Shown: positions 9,098 through 17,987, counted from the first letter of the stretch. The stretch: DNA of 64,000 nucleotides from Erythrobacter colymbi (GCF_002155685.1 NZ_MUYK01000014.1:1-64000); one strand, 5' to 3'. Notes: generated by a model from the sequence alone, not told the origin. A program made the numbers and translations.

Positions 9098-10099
9098 TTA
9101 TCCGCCTGTTGCCGCGATGATGTCGGTGACGGTGCAGCTTGTGACGCCGCGCGCAGCGAGGTGGCGGTAGACGGTCTCGAGCCAGGCGTAGAGCGTGTCG
9201 ACGCCCGCCTCGTCCCTGGCATAGCGGGTATGGCCGGGAGCGAGGGTAGGGCTGTGGAACGAGAGCACCAGCACCGGCAGGCCGCTGTCGATCGCCACGT
9301 CGACGCCGCGCAGCGCCTCTTCGGCCGAAACGCCTTCAGGCGTGAGCGCGATGCGTTCGAGCAGTCCGAGCCGCGAGAGCGCCCCGAGCGCCTTACGCAC
9401 CTGCCCGCCGATCCGGTGAACCGGACGTCCGGCCGCGCGCAGCAGCCCGGTGTGGACCGTCGTCACCGGCAGCTCGAGCAGCCGCATCGCGCCGTCGATC
9501 CAGTAGGGCTCGATCGGGTGCCGGCTGTAGTCCGGCCCGCCATGCTCGCTGTAATCGAACAGCGAACGCACCGATGTGTCGACCCGGATACCGGTGCGCT
9601 TGAGCAGCTCGGCGGTGTGAGGGCCGAGGCCGTAGCGGCCGGCGCGGTAGATCAGCGGGGCCGTGCCGAAAGCGCTTTCGATCGCATCGCGCAGCAAGGT
9701 GAACTTGGCCGCCTCGAGAGCCGGCGGCAGATTGCCCGCGAAGGAGTTGTAGACGCTCACTTCCTCGTCGAAGGGCGGATTGACCCAGGGGTGGAGCTGC
9801 ACGCCGACCTCGGCCGTCCCGCGCCGCACCGCATCGCCGATAATCTCTACCGCGCGCACATCCTGCACGATCGGCCAGTCGACGAGGTAGACGGGATGGG
9901 CGCCGATCCGCTCGCAAAAGGTCTGGAAGCGCGGGATCGCCCCGACATGGCTGAGACCGAAACCTTCGCGGCGGAAGGGGGCGGTCCAGTCGAACTCTTC
10001 CTCGGTATCGACCGTCAGCAGCACGCGCTGGCCGAAGCCCGGTGCAAATGCGGCACTCCGCCCGGACGGCGGCACCTCGAGCATCGAGCCAGTCGTCAT
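9098..10099 (-). CDS. Polysaccharide deacetylase family protein
   Basis: 333-aa protein of the NodB/carbohydrate esterase 4 superfamily. The metal-site Asp motif appears as LLTVDTEEEFDW near the N-terminus, with a later QLHPWVNPP segment in place of the classical HxxxH and RAGRYGLG further on. No signal peptide is evident, so it may act in the cytoplasm or on a membrane-linked glycan. It starts 21 bases after the stop of the histidine-kinase-like gene upstream, so the two are likely one operon; envelope polysaccharide or capsule modification under that kinase is plausible but unproven. Confidence 0.75.
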   Translation of the reverse strand: MTTGSMLEVPPSGRSAAFAPGFGQRVLLTVDTEEEFDWTAPFRREGFGLSHVGAIPRFQTFCERIGAHPVYLVDWPIVQDVRAVEIIGDAVRRGTAEVGVQLHPWVNPPFDEEVSVYNSFAGNLPPALEAAKFTLLRDAIESAFGTAPLIYRAGRYGLGPHTAELLKRTGIRVDTSVRSLFDYSEHGGPDYSRHPIEPYWIDGAMRLLELPVTTVHTGLLRAAGRPVHRIGGQVRKALGALSRLGLLERIALTPEGVSAEEALRGVDVAIDSGLPVLVLSFHSPTLAPGHTRYARDEAGVDTLYAWLETVYRHLAARGVTSCTVTDIIAATGG

Positions 10100-10120
10100 G
10101 CACTTCCCCGCCGTTAGCCC

Positions 10121-11944
10121 TCAGGCCTCGAGAGCGCCCCTCGATGGCGTCATCCCGCTTAGCAGCGGCAGCGTCAAGACCAGCGTGTCGCCTTCGTGAC
10201 GCAATCCCCCGCCCGCCGCCTGGGCTTCGGCGCGGGCCAGGCGCAGCGCGAAACCGGTGCCGAACAGGCCCGGGCTGATCGCGCTCTCCACGCCGCGGGT
10301 GGTGGCGGCAAACAGGTTGCTGTCCCCGGCGAGCCGCGCAGGAATGCTGCACACCAGCCGCGCGAGGGCATCGCCCTTGCCGATCAGCGGATCGAGCCGC
10401 AGCGCAATCCGCTCGCCCGGCGCGGCGGCGGAGGCAAGGCTGGCGAGCAAGCGCCACACCAGCGCCTCGGCATCCTCGGCATCGAGCCCGACGAGCATCG
10501 CGCTGCTTTCGGCAAATTCCAGTGCGATCCCGGCATCCTGCGGTGCCAGCACCGGATCGAGCTGCGCGGCGGTGCGGCGCAGCAGTGCTGCCAGATCGGT
10601 CTCGCCCGGTTCGATACGGATCGCCCCGGTCTCGAGCCGCGCCAGCCGGTCGAGCTCCTCGAACCCGGCGAGGATGCGCGCGGCATCGGCGGCGATCGCG
10701 GCGGCGAGCGCGCGATATTCGTGCGGGGCGGGGCCGAACAGCTGCTGCTGGATGACCTCGGCATACCCCTGCACCGCCGTCACCGGCGTGCGCAGTTCGT
10801 GGAGCAGCTGGCGGATGCGGTCTGCCTCGCGCGCTTCGGGGCCAGAGGGCGCGGTCGCGGCGGCAGGATCAGGCGCGCGGCGGAAGCGGCCGAAATAGCC
10901 GGTGAAGTGGCCGTCCTCGCTGAAACGCGGTTCGGCATCGACGATCCAGTCGCCTGTGATCGCCGGTGCGCCGGCCAGCGTGATCGCGCCCCGCGTGATC
11001 GGCTGGCGGCGGGCAAAGGCGCGGGCGAGAGCGGCACTGTCGGTCTCCGAGGCACCGGCGGGCTGCGCGGCGAACAACCGCACGCCGATCACCATCGGCG
11101 CCACCTCGGCCGCTGCCCAGGCGATGCGCCCGGTGGTGTCCGAGGCAAAGCCGAAACTCGCAACGGAGCGCTCAGCCCGCTCGGGCAGTTCGCCCAGCGG
11201 CAGGCGGGGGGAGCGCTCGAGTTCGGCCTGGGTCTCGGTGCGGGTGCGGCGGAATTGCGCGATGCGTTCCACCAGCGCCGAAATCTCGGTTCGGCCTGTG
11301 TCGTCGCGGGTTGCGGGCTGCGCAGGTGCGGGCTCGGGGGCGGGAACGGGGCGCAGCTGGACGGGACGCAGCGGGATCGGCGCCGCGGGGGCGGGGGCTG
11401 CCGCGATCTCCGGTTCGGCCGGGGCAGATGTCGGCGCGGGCAGACCGCGATCATGCACGCCGAGCCTTGCCAGCAGCGCCTCGACATCGACCGGCAGATC
11501 GCGGCGCAGGCGCAGGAAGCCGCGCGCGCGCACCGGCAGGCGGGGGATCAGCGCGCTCCAGTCTTCGGTGGAAAGATCGGCGCGGGTCAGTGCGGCAGCG
11601 GCGACGTCGGGCTCCTGATCGGCGAGATGCGCGGCCAGATCGGGATTGCGGAACCGCCAGCCCGGTTCGCGGATCATGCGTGCGCGGGTTGCTGCCGGGA
11701 TCTCCTCGGCCAGCGCATCCAGCCGCAGCCATGCCGCGGCGAGCAGGCTCTGGTCGCCGCCCGGATGGTGCACCCGCTCGCGCCCGAGCAGATCGAGCAG
11801 TTGCCGGTACTGGGTGCGCAACGATGCCTCGCCGGTGGCGCGCTGGCGCAGCACGGTGGCAAGGCGATCGTCGAAAAACACCGGGGTCTCCACTTGAGCG
11901 GCAGGGCCGCGAATCGCAGGCGCGGGGCGGGGCTGCATTCGCAC
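10121..11944 (-). CDS. Soluble histidine-kinase-like protein with degenerate ATPase domain
   Basis: 607 aa, no membrane segments. Residues 1-170 are helical and Ala/Leu-rich (HEAT-like in look); 170-210 is a Pro/Ala linker; a PAS-like region with FTGYFGRFRRAP precedes the H-box LLHELRTPVTAVQGYAEV with His382. The C-terminal region has the length of a HATPase domain, but the N box lacks its Asn (EALVWRLLASL) and no DxGxG G1 box is visible; only a weak G2-like GLFGTGFALRLARAEA remains. It may bind nucleotide poorly, or serve as a phosphotransfer or scaffold protein. It is cotranscribed with the polysaccharide deacetylase; no response regulator is adjacent. Confidence 0.75.
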   Translation of the reverse strand: MRMQPRPAPAIRGPAAQVETPVFFDDRLATVLRQRATGEASLRTQYRQLLDLLGRERVHHPGGDQSLLAAAWLRLDALAEEIPAATRARMIREPGWRFRNPDLAAHLADQEPDVAAAALTRADLSTEDWSALIPRLPVRARGFLRLRRDLPVDVEALLARLGVHDRGLPAPTSAPAEPEIAAAPAPAAPIPLRPVQLRPVPAPEPAPAQPATRDDTGRTEISALVERIAQFRRTRTETQAELERSPRLPLGELPERAERSVASFGFASDTTGRIAWAAAEVAPMVIGVRLFAAQPAGASETDSAALARAFARRQPITRGAITLAGAPAITGDWIVDAEPRFSEDGHFTGYFGRFRRAPDPAAATAPSGPEAREADRIRQLLHELRTPVTAVQGYAEVIQQQLFGPAPHEYRALAAAIAADAARILAGFEELDRLARLETGAIRIEPGETDLAALLRRTAAQLDPVLAPQDAGIALEFAESSAMLVGLDAEDAEALVWRLLASLASAAAPGERIALRLDPLIGKGDALARLVCSIPARLAGDSNLFAATTRGVESAISPGLFGTGFALRLARAEAQAAGGGLRHEGDTLVLTLPLLSGMTPSRGALEA

Positions 11945-12041
11945 AATAGCCGGGCCCTGCGGTTTCGTCTTATCAGGATGGGGGAATTGTCACAATCTGG
12001 CGCGAAAGGCGCGTTGCAAAGCGGGACAATTGCTGCCAGAC

Positions 12042-12054
12042 CTAATAATATTAG
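12042..12054. promoter_or_regulatory. AT-rich imperfect palindrome in the divergent kinase / Lrp region
   Basis: CTAATAATATTAG forms 5-bp arms (CTAAT / ATTAG) around AAT in otherwise GC-rich DNA between the divergent kinase-like gene and the Lrp/AsnC gene. AT-rich imperfect palindromes are typical Lrp-family targets, so autoregulation is possible. Confidence 0.3.
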
Positions 12055-12153
12055 CCAAGCGCGCCATCCGGCACGCGTCTTGTTTCTTTGGGATCATGTT
12101 GCACAGGCTCCACCCCGGCGGGAGGAGACCGTGACAGGGGAGCGTTAGGTCAC

Positions 12154-12615
12154 GTGGCCAATCTCGACGATATCGACCGCCGTCTGCTGGCGGAACTGCA
12201 GGCGGAAGGCCGCGTCACCAATGTCGAACTCGCCCAGCGCGTCGGGCTGACCGCACCGCCGTGCCTGCGCCGTGTGCGGGGCCTCGAGGAAGACGGCGTG
12301 ATCCGCGGCTATCACGCCGATCTCGATCCCTCGAAGCTCGGTTTCGCCATCACCGTCTTCGCGATGGTCAGCCTCAAGAGCCAGGCCGAAGCCAGCTTGC
12401 GCGAATTCGAGGAGCACATGCGCGCCCTGCCCGAAGTGCGCGAGTGCCATATGCTGAACGGCGAGATCGACTTCATCCTCAAGATCGTCAGCAAGGACCT
12501 GCAGAGCTTCCAGGAGTTCCTGACCGGCAAGCTGACCCCGGCGCCCAATGTGGAGAGCGTGAAGACTTCGCTCACCATCCGCACCGCCAAGCAGGAGCCG
12601 GGGGTTCCTCTTTAA
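12154..12615 (+). CDS. Lrp/AsnC family transcriptional regulator
   Basis: 153-aa feast/famine regulator. An N-terminal winged helix-turn-helix (DDIDRRLLAELQAEGR, then NVELAQRVGLTAPPCLRRV) is followed by an AsnC/RAM ligand-binding domain (VRECHMLNGEIDFILKIVSKD). Such proteins bind amino acids and control their metabolism. I chose the GTG at 12154 because it gives the canonical N-terminus and has AGGGGAG upstream; a longer frame exists but is not protein-like. The regulated gene may be itself or its neighbours. Confidence 0.9.
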   Translation: MANLDDIDRRLLAELQAEGRVTNVELAQRVGLTAPPCLRRVRGLEEDGVIRGYHADLDPSKLGFAITVFAMVSLKSQAEASLREFEEHMRALPEVRECHMLNGEIDFILKIVSKDLQSFQEFLTGKLTPAPNVESVKTSLTIRTAKQEPGVPL

Positions 12616-12617
12616 GG

Positions 12618-13031
12618 GCAGGGCGGACCGCCGCCGCACTCGCTTTCGCCGGGGTGTCGCTTGGCGGCGCAGCCTGCTCGCCGCCGGGGCCCAAACCCTT
12701 TGACGCCATGTCGGGCGAGGAGCACCTGGCCTGCGCGGTCGATATCAGCGCTACCACCTACCTGATGGCCGATGGCAAAATCCCCGCCGACAGCGCGCAG
12801 GCCGGTGAGGCCGCGCTCGCGCTCGGCTGGCATCGCAACGCCTATGCCGCTCCGCTCAAGACCGATCCTGCGGCCGCGATCAACGCGGGCCGTGCGGCGG
12901 TTATGGCGAAGGACAAGCCCGATGCGATCACCGCGCGCGCGGCCGAATGCATCGCCGCCGCGGTTGCCAAGGGCGCGGCGCAGTGGCACTCTGGCGCGGC
13001 GGCAGATTCGCCGCATCCGGAGAAGCCCGCC
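12618..13031 (+). CDS. Small exported protein, start unclear, in frame with the GFA gene
   Basis: Just after the Lrp stop the frame encodes RTAAALAFAGVSLGGAACS, a signal-peptide-like hydrophobic stretch ending at a Cys, then about 120 residues of soluble sequence (MSGEEHLACAVDISATTYL near its start, with AARAAECIAAAVAKGAAQW-like Ala-rich helices). No ATG/GTG/TTG sits at the right place: GTG 12654 would cut the signal peptide and ATG 12708 would lose it. There is no stop before the GFA-domain ATG at 13032, so the frame runs through. Either a non-canonical or coupled start is used, or the 5' end is damaged. Function not recognised. Confidence 0.4.
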
Positions 13032-13481
13032 ATGACCGATGCGATCGACGCCCTCAGCGCTCCCGTCTCCGGCCGCTGCCTGCGCGGCGCGGTGTCGATC
13101 ACGGTGGAGGCGATGCATCCCGAGGTCGATATCTGCCACTGCGCCATGTGCCAGCGCTGGGGCGGGGCCTTCTACGCGGGTGTGAAGGGCGAGAGCGCGG
13201 TCGTCTCGGGCGAGGAGGCGCTCACCGTCTACCGCTCGAGCGAATGGGCCGAGCGCGCCTTCTGCGGCACCTGCGGCAGCAGCCTGTGGTACCGCTTCCT
13301 CCCGACCGGCCACCGCAGCTTCCTCGCCGGGCTGTTCGACCTGCCCAAGGGCTTCGGCATCGAGCGGCAAATTTTCGTCGATGAAAAGCCCGACTGGTAT
13401 GATATCCTTCAGGAAAGCCCGATGCTGACCGGGCCCGAATGCATCGCCGAAGCGGAGGCTGCGGGCTTCAGTTTCGGATGA
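13032..13481 (+). CDS. GFA family protein (glutathione-dependent formaldehyde-activating-like)
   Basis: 149-aa zinc-binding protein of the GFA/CENP-V family. It shows the CHCAMC cluster and the FCGTCGSSLWYR cluster that bind zinc. The usual N-terminal CxCG motif is altered: SGRCLRGAVS keeps the first Cys and replaces the second with Arg. Members are annotated as S-(hydroxymethyl)glutathione synthase, but most have untested functions. The ATG at 13032 has GGAG 11 bases upstream. The frame continues upstream without a stop into an exported small protein. Confidence 0.82.
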   Translation: MTDAIDALSAPVSGRCLRGAVSITVEAMHPEVDICHCAMCQRWGGAFYAGVKGESAVVSGEEALTVYRSSEWAERAFCGTCGSSLWYRFLPTGHRSFLAGLFDLPKGFGIERQIFVDEKPDWYDILQESPMLTGPECIAEAEAAGFSFG

Positions 13482-13504
13482 CGTGAAAGGGAGGCACAAA
13501 GCTT

Positions 13505-13972
13505 ATGTTCGACGAGCCTCCCCTGCCACCCCCTGCCGATCCCCCGGCCGGCGAGGTCGTGATCCTCGGAACCCTGCCGTCGCCGCCGCGCCCCGTCTGC
13601 GCGCGTTACTCGCTCGATCCGGCGCGGCCCGGCGAGGTGCTCTGCGAACCCTTTCCGGTGATCGAGGCGCCTGCTCCGGAAGGGCCGGAGGTGATCGACC
13701 TCACGCAGCTCGTGCCCCCGCTGCCTGCACAGGAGTGCGCCGAGGATCAGCCCGATCCGCTTAACCCCGCGATCATTGTGTGCACCGAAACCGGCCCCGC
13801 GCCGCGCCTCGGCCCCGTGGTCGGCCCGGTCGACGACGGCTTCGGAAGCGCCATTCCGCGCGCACGGATCAAGCTTTCGGAGAACGCCGAGGCCGAGGCC
13901 AACCTCATCAAGCAGGGCGTCGGTGGCTTCGATGCCGACGGGGCCGAGGTGAAGGTGAAGATCGACTTCTAG
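13505..13972 (+). CDS. Hypothetical Pro-rich protein
   Basis: 155 aa, not recognised. Residues 1-110 are rich in Pro, Asp and Glu and contain several isolated Cys residues in repeated short phrases (RPVCARYSLDPARPGEVLCE, then ECAEDQPDPLNPAIIVCTE). The C-terminal 35 residues (IKLSENAEAEANLIKQGVGG, VKVKIDF) look folded. There is no clear signal peptide from the chosen ATG. A GGGAGG ribosome-binding site is upstream. Its last four bases overlap the stop of the convergent NDH-2 gene. Confidence 0.6.
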   Translation: MFDEPPLPPPADPPAGEVVILGTLPSPPRPVCARYSLDPARPGEVLCEPFPVIEAPAPEGPEVIDLTQLVPPLPAQECAEDQPDPLNPAIIVCTETGPAPRLGPVVGPVDDGFGSAIPRARIKLSENAEAEANLIKQGVGGFDADGAEVKVKIDF

Positions 13973-15279
13973 TGCAGCTTCAGCTTGGGCCGCACGATAC
14001 GGTTCACGCGGCCGACCGCCATCAGGAAGGTCGCCTTCAGCCAGCCGTGGATGCCGATCAGGTGCAGGCGGTAGAGCGAGGTGTAGATGAACCGCGCCAG
14101 CCGCCCTTCGATCGCCATGCTCCCGCCGATCAGGTTGCCCATCAAGCTCCCCACGGTCGAGAAGCGCGACAGCGAGACCAGCGAGCCCTTGTCGCGGTAA
14201 ACGAAGTGGGTGAGCGGGCGGCCCTGCTGCATCCGCACTATGTTGGCGAACACCGTCTCGGCCATCTGATGCGCGGCCTGCGCGCGCGGAGGGACGGGTC
14301 GGTCCTCGCCCGGGGGTGTGTAGCTGGCGCAGTCGCCGAGCGCGAAGATACAAGGGTCTTCCTGCGTCTGGAGCGTGTCGGTGACGATGATCTGGTTGCG
14401 CCCGTTGGTCTCCAGCCCCAGCCCGGATAGGAAATCCGCGCCCTTGACCCCTGCGGCCCAGACGATGAGGTCGGCCTCGATGACTTCGCCCGTCTTGGTG
14501 ACGAGCTGGCGCGGACGGGCCTCGACCACCTGCACCGCCGGGCGCACCTGCACCCCGAGCACTTCGAGCTCGTGCTTGGCCGCAGCGGCGAGCTTTTCGG
14601 GCAGGGCAGGCAGGATGCGCGGGCCGGCTTCGAGCAGGGTCACGTGCATCCGGCTCTCGTCGAACACCTCAAGCCCGTAGTGCCTGAGCGCCCCGGCCGC
14701 GTTGTAGAGCTCGGCCGCCAGTTCCACCCCCGTCGCGCCGCCGCCGACGATCGCGACGCGCACCTGCTCGTCGGCGGTGGGGTCGTTCATCATCGCCCGG
14801 CTGACGCGCAGGCAATGGTTTAGCAGGCGGGTGCGGAAACGGTCGGCCTGTTCGCGCGAATCGAGGTAGAGGCAGTGCTCCTTCACCCCCGGCACGCCGA
14901 AATCGTTGGAAACCGAGCCCAGCGCCAGCGCGAGGATATCATAGCGGATGGTGTGCCCCGCGATCAGCTCGCTGCCATCCTCGTCCTTCACCGGCGCAAG
15001 GCGGATGGTCTTGGCCGCGCGGTCGACGCCCTCGAAGCTGCCCTGGAAGAAGCGATACCCCCAGCGGAAACAGTGCCCGCGATAGCCGACCTCGTCGAGA
15101 TTGGCGTCGAGCGATCCGGCCGCCACCTCGTGCAGCAGCGGCTTCCAGATGTGGGAAAGGTTCTTGTCGACAAGGATGATGTCGTGCTTCTTGCGCCCGT
15201 ACTTGGCACCCAGCCGCCGGACCAGTTCGAGCCCGCCAGCGCCCCCGCCAACGACGACAATCTGGGTCTTGCGGTTCAT
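13969..15279 (-). CDS. Type II NADH:quinone dehydrogenase (NDH-2)
   Basis: 436-aa FAD enzyme on the inner face of the membrane that passes electrons from NADH to quinone without pumping protons. Two dinucleotide-binding folds are visible: VVVGGGAGGLEL at residues 8-19 (FAD) and VAIVGGGATGVELAAEL (NADH). LIVWAAGVKGADFL and IFALGDCASY are the usual second FAD contacts. The C-terminal 45 residues (FIYTSLYRLHLIGIHGWLKA and on) give the amphipathic membrane anchor. Length fits the family. Confidence 0.9.
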   Translation of the reverse strand: MNRKTQIVVVGGGAGGLELVRRLGAKYGRKKHDIILVDKNLSHIWKPLLHEVAAGSLDANLDEVGYRGHCFRWGYRFFQGSFEGVDRAAKTIRLAPVKDEDGSELIAGHTIRYDILALALGSVSNDFGVPGVKEHCLYLDSREQADRFRTRLLNHCLRVSRAMMNDPTADEQVRVAIVGGGATGVELAAELYNAAGALRHYGLEVFDESRMHVTLLEAGPRILPALPEKLAAAAKHELEVLGVQVRPAVQVVEARPRQLVTKTGEVIEADLIVWAAGVKGADFLSGLGLETNGRNQIIVTDTLQTQEDPCIFALGDCASYTPPGEDRPVPPRAQAAHQMAETVFANIVRMQQGRPLTHFVYRDKGSLVSLSRFSTVGSLMGNLIGGSMAIEGRLARFIYTSLYRLHLIGIHGWLKATFLMAVGRVNRIVRPKLKLH

Positions 15280-15452
15280 TCAAGCTCCTTCGCACAGCCG
15301 TGCAGCGCAATCCCGATGCCCTGTTAGCGGGTGCCGCGCACAATTGCGCGCCAAATCAACGTAGCGCGAAGCAACTCATGTTGCGGTGCAGCATGAATGT
15401 CACAGCGCGCGAGGCTGCGATGGGTTCCCGCGCTTCCGCTAGTCGCCAGCCA

Positions 15453-16154
15453 CTAGGCTCGCAGCGCCCATTCGAGAGGCGCGGGAAGCTCGACCGCACT
15501 AAAGTCGACCTGAAGCACCCGCCGCCGCGCGGTGCTGCGCGAGCGCTGCGAGGCGTGGAGGATGGGCGTGGCATAGGCCCAGACGTTGCCGGGCTGTGCG
15601 AGGCACGCCGCGACCGGAGATGCAGCCACCACCGAAGCGACATCGGACTCGGCGATGTATCCCTTGCGGTGCGATCCTAATGCGATTTCCAGCGGCGCAT
15701 TGTCGGGCGTGACCGGATCGAGGTGAATGCGCAAAGTCAGCATCCCCGCGATCACGTCGAAGGGCGGTTCGACATGGAGGCTGCCCTGCTTGACCGTCCA
15801 AGGGCCATAGCCCTCGACCTCCGCCCGCGCGGCGACATTGATCGTGCGGTCCTGATGCCAGCCGAGCGCCCAGTTGGTTTGCGGAGACTTGTCGAAGGCG
15901 ATGGCGCGTACCGGACGCATGGCGCGCCCTGCCAGCTGCGCGACCACCCCCGCTATCGCCCCGGTTCCGGTCAGAAACGGGCCCAGCGCGCCGAGGCAGG
16001 TGATGCGTCTGCCGGGCGCGAGCGGCGCGCTGGCGTAGTATTGCTCCAGCGCGGGCAGCATATCGCGGGCGGCCCCCGCGATGAGCTGCGCCCCGTCCCG
16101 GTCGAGCCGCAGGTCGCTCAGACCTCTCGCTCCTCCAGCCACTTTTCGAGCCAC
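15453..16154 (-). CDS. Phytanoyl-CoA dioxygenase family protein
   Basis: About 230-aa Fe(II)/2-oxoglutarate-dependent oxygenase. The metal site is visible as WHQD (HxD) near residue 98 and a distal His in TPILHASQRS, followed by Arg residues for 2-oxoglutarate. Substrate unknown. The start is uncertain: GTG 16154 and GTG 16142 both lie inside the end of accC, giving up to 37 bases of overlap and pointing to translational coupling with the aroQ-accB-accC operon. A functional tie to fatty-acid synthesis is not established. Confidence 0.8.
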   Translation of the reverse strand: MARKVAGGARGLSDLRLDRDGAQLIAGAARDMLPALEQYYASAPLAPGRRITCLGALGPFLTGTGAIAGVVAQLAGRAMRPVRAIAFDKSPQTNWALGWHQDRTINVAARAEVEGYGPWTVKQGSLHVEPPFDVIAGMLTLRIHLDPVTPDNAPLEIALGSHRKGYIAESDVASVVAASPVAACLAQPGNVWAYATPILHASQRSRSTARRRVLQVDFSAVELPAPLEWALRA

Positions 16155-17467
16155 TTGATCGAATAGTCGCCGTTGAGGACGTCGTCCTGCCGCAGCAATT
16201 CCTGGTGCAGCGGGATGTTGGTCTTCACCCCCTCAACCACCATTTCCTCGAGCGCGCGCCGCAGCCGCATGATGCAACCTTCGCGCGTGCGGCCATAGAC
16301 GATCAGCTTGGCGATCATGGAATCGTAATAGGGCGGGATGCGGTAGCCGGCGTAGAGCCCGCTATCGACGCGCACGTGCATGCCGCCCGCCGCGTGGAAA
16401 TAGCTCACGAGACCGGGCGAGGGCGCGAAGTTGAACGGGTCCTCGGCGTTGATCCGGCACTCGATCGCGTGGCCGTGGAACTCGATATCCGCCTGCGCGA
16501 CCGAGAGCGGACGGCCCTCCGCGATGCGGATCTGTTCGCGCACCAGATCGACGCCGGTGATCGCTTCGGTCACCGGGTGTTCGACCTGGAGACGGGTGTT
16601 CATCTCGATGAAGTAGAACTCGCCGTTCTCCCACAGGAACTCGATCGTGCCCGCGCCGCGATAGCCCATGTCGCGCATCGCCTTGGCGCAGACCTCGCCC
16701 ATGCGCATGCGCTCCTCGACCGAGATGACGGGCGAGGGGGCCTCTTCGAGCACCTTCTGGTGGCGACGCTGGAGCGAGCAGTCGCGCTCACCGAGATGGA
16801 TCGCGTTGCCGTTGCCATCGCCGAACACCTGGAATTCGATGTGGCGCGGGTTGCCGAGGTACTTCTCGATATAGACCGTGGCGTCGCCGAAAGCGGCCTT
16901 CGCCTCGCTGCCGGCCTGCTGCATCAGGGTTTCGAGCTTGTCCTCGCTCTCGCACACCTTCATGCCGCGCCCGCCGCCGCCCGAAGCGGCCTTGATGATC
17001 ACGGGGTAGCCGATCTCCTTGGCGATCTTGCGCGCCTCGTCGAAATCGCTGACCGCGCCGTCCGAGCCCGGCACCAGCGGCAGGCCCAAGGCGCCCGCGG
17101 TGCGCTTGGCTTCGACCTTGTCGCCCATCGTGCGGATATGCTCGGGCTTGGGGCCGATCCAGATGATGTCATGCGCTTCGACGATGTCGGCGAACTTGGC
17201 GTTCTCCGACAGAAAGCCGTAGCCCGGGTGGATCGCATCGCACTGCGCGATTTCCGCGGCAGAGATGATGTTGGCGACGTTGAGATAGCTCTCGGCCGCG
17301 GGCGGCGGGCCGATGCAGACCGCGTGGTCGGCCAGGCGCACGTGCATCGCGTCGGCATCGGCGGTGGAGTGCACCGCGACCGTCTCGATCCCCATTTCAT
17401 GGGCCGCGCGGTGGATGCGCAGCGCGATCTCGCCGCGATTGGCGATCAGGATGCGTTTGATGCCCAT
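16118..17467 (-). CDS. accC: Acetyl-CoA carboxylase biotin carboxylase subunit
   Basis: 449-aa ATP-grasp enzyme that carboxylates biotin on AccB, the first half-reaction of malonyl-CoA formation for fatty-acid synthesis. It starts with the typical IKRILIANRGEIALRIHRAA. The glycine-rich ATP loop (VIIKAASGGGGRGMKV) and FIEMNTRLQVEHPVTE are intact, and length matches the family. It starts 4 bases after accB on the same strand. Confidence 0.97.
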   Translation of the reverse strand: MGIKRILIANRGEIALRIHRAAHEMGIETVAVHSTADADAMHVRLADHAVCIGPPPAAESYLNVANIISAAEIAQCDAIHPGYGFLSENAKFADIVEAHDIIWIGPKPEHIRTMGDKVEAKRTAGALGLPLVPGSDGAVSDFDEARKIAKEIGYPVIIKAASGGGGRGMKVCESEDKLETLMQQAGSEAKAAFGDATVYIEKYLGNPRHIEFQVFGDGNGNAIHLGERDCSLQRRHQKVLEEAPSPVISVEERMRMGEVCAKAMRDMGYRGAGTIEFLWENGEFYFIEMNTRLQVEHPVTEAITGVDLVREQIRIAEGRPLSVAQADIEFHGHAIECRINAEDPFNFAPSPGLVSYFHAAGGMHVRVDSGLYAGYRIPPYYDSMIAKLIVYGRTREGCIMRLRRALEEMVVEGVKTNIPLHQELLRQDDVLNGDYSIKWLEKWLEEREV

Positions 17468-17471
17468 TGTC

Positions 17472-17987
17472 TTACGAGATCACCACCAGAGGCTGGTCGA
17501 ACTCGACCGGCTGGGCGTTCTCGATCAGGATCGCGCTGACCGTGCCGGACTTGGGCGCGGTGATCGGGTTCATCACCTTCATCGCCTCGACGATCAGCAG
17601 CGTGTCGCCTTCCTTGACGTCCTTGCCGACTGCGATGAAGGGCGCAGCGCCCGGTTCGGCGGCGAGATAGCAGGTGCCGACCATCGGGGACTTCACCGCG
17701 TTCTTGAGATCGGGGCCAGCCTCGGCAGCGGGCGCAGCCGGAGCGGGCGCGGCGGCGGCAGGGGCCTGCGCGGCCGCAGCCGGAGCAGGCGCCGCAGCAT
17801 AGACCGGAGCGGCAGCGGCAACCGCGCCGCGCGAGACGCGGATCTTGCGGTCGTCATCCTCGACCTCGATCTCGGTGAGGCCGGTCTCGTTGAGCAGTTC
17901 GGCCAGCTCGCGCACCAGTGCGGTGTCGATGTTCATCCCCGACTTGCGCCCGTTTGCCTTGCCGGATTGGCCAGCGTCGTTTGCCAT
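17472..17987 (-). CDS. accB: Acetyl-CoA carboxylase biotin carboxyl carrier protein
   Basis: 171-aa biotin carrier. The N-terminal helical region is followed by a flexible Ala/Pro linker (about residues 55-90) and a lipoyl/biotinyl domain with the biotinylation motif EAMKVM. The thumb-containing SPMVGTCYLAAEPGA segment is typical of bacterial AccB. Operon order is aroQ-accB-accC. There is a second Met (MNIDTALVREL, residue 18) that could be the real start. Confidence 0.97.
   Translation of the reverse strand: MANDAGQSGKANGRKSGMNIDTALVRELAELLNETGLTEIEVEDDDRKIRVSRGAVAAAAPVYAAAPAPAAAAQAPAAAAPAPAAPAAEAGPDLKNAVKSPMVGTCYLAAEPGAAPFIAVGKDVKEGDTLLIVEAMKVMNPITAPKSGTVSAILIENAQPVEFDQPLVVIS

Noticed and set aside
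10196..12148. 650-codon plus-strand frame opposite the kinase-like gene
   Set aside because: Shadow frame; the minus-strand protein has a real H-box and neighbours.
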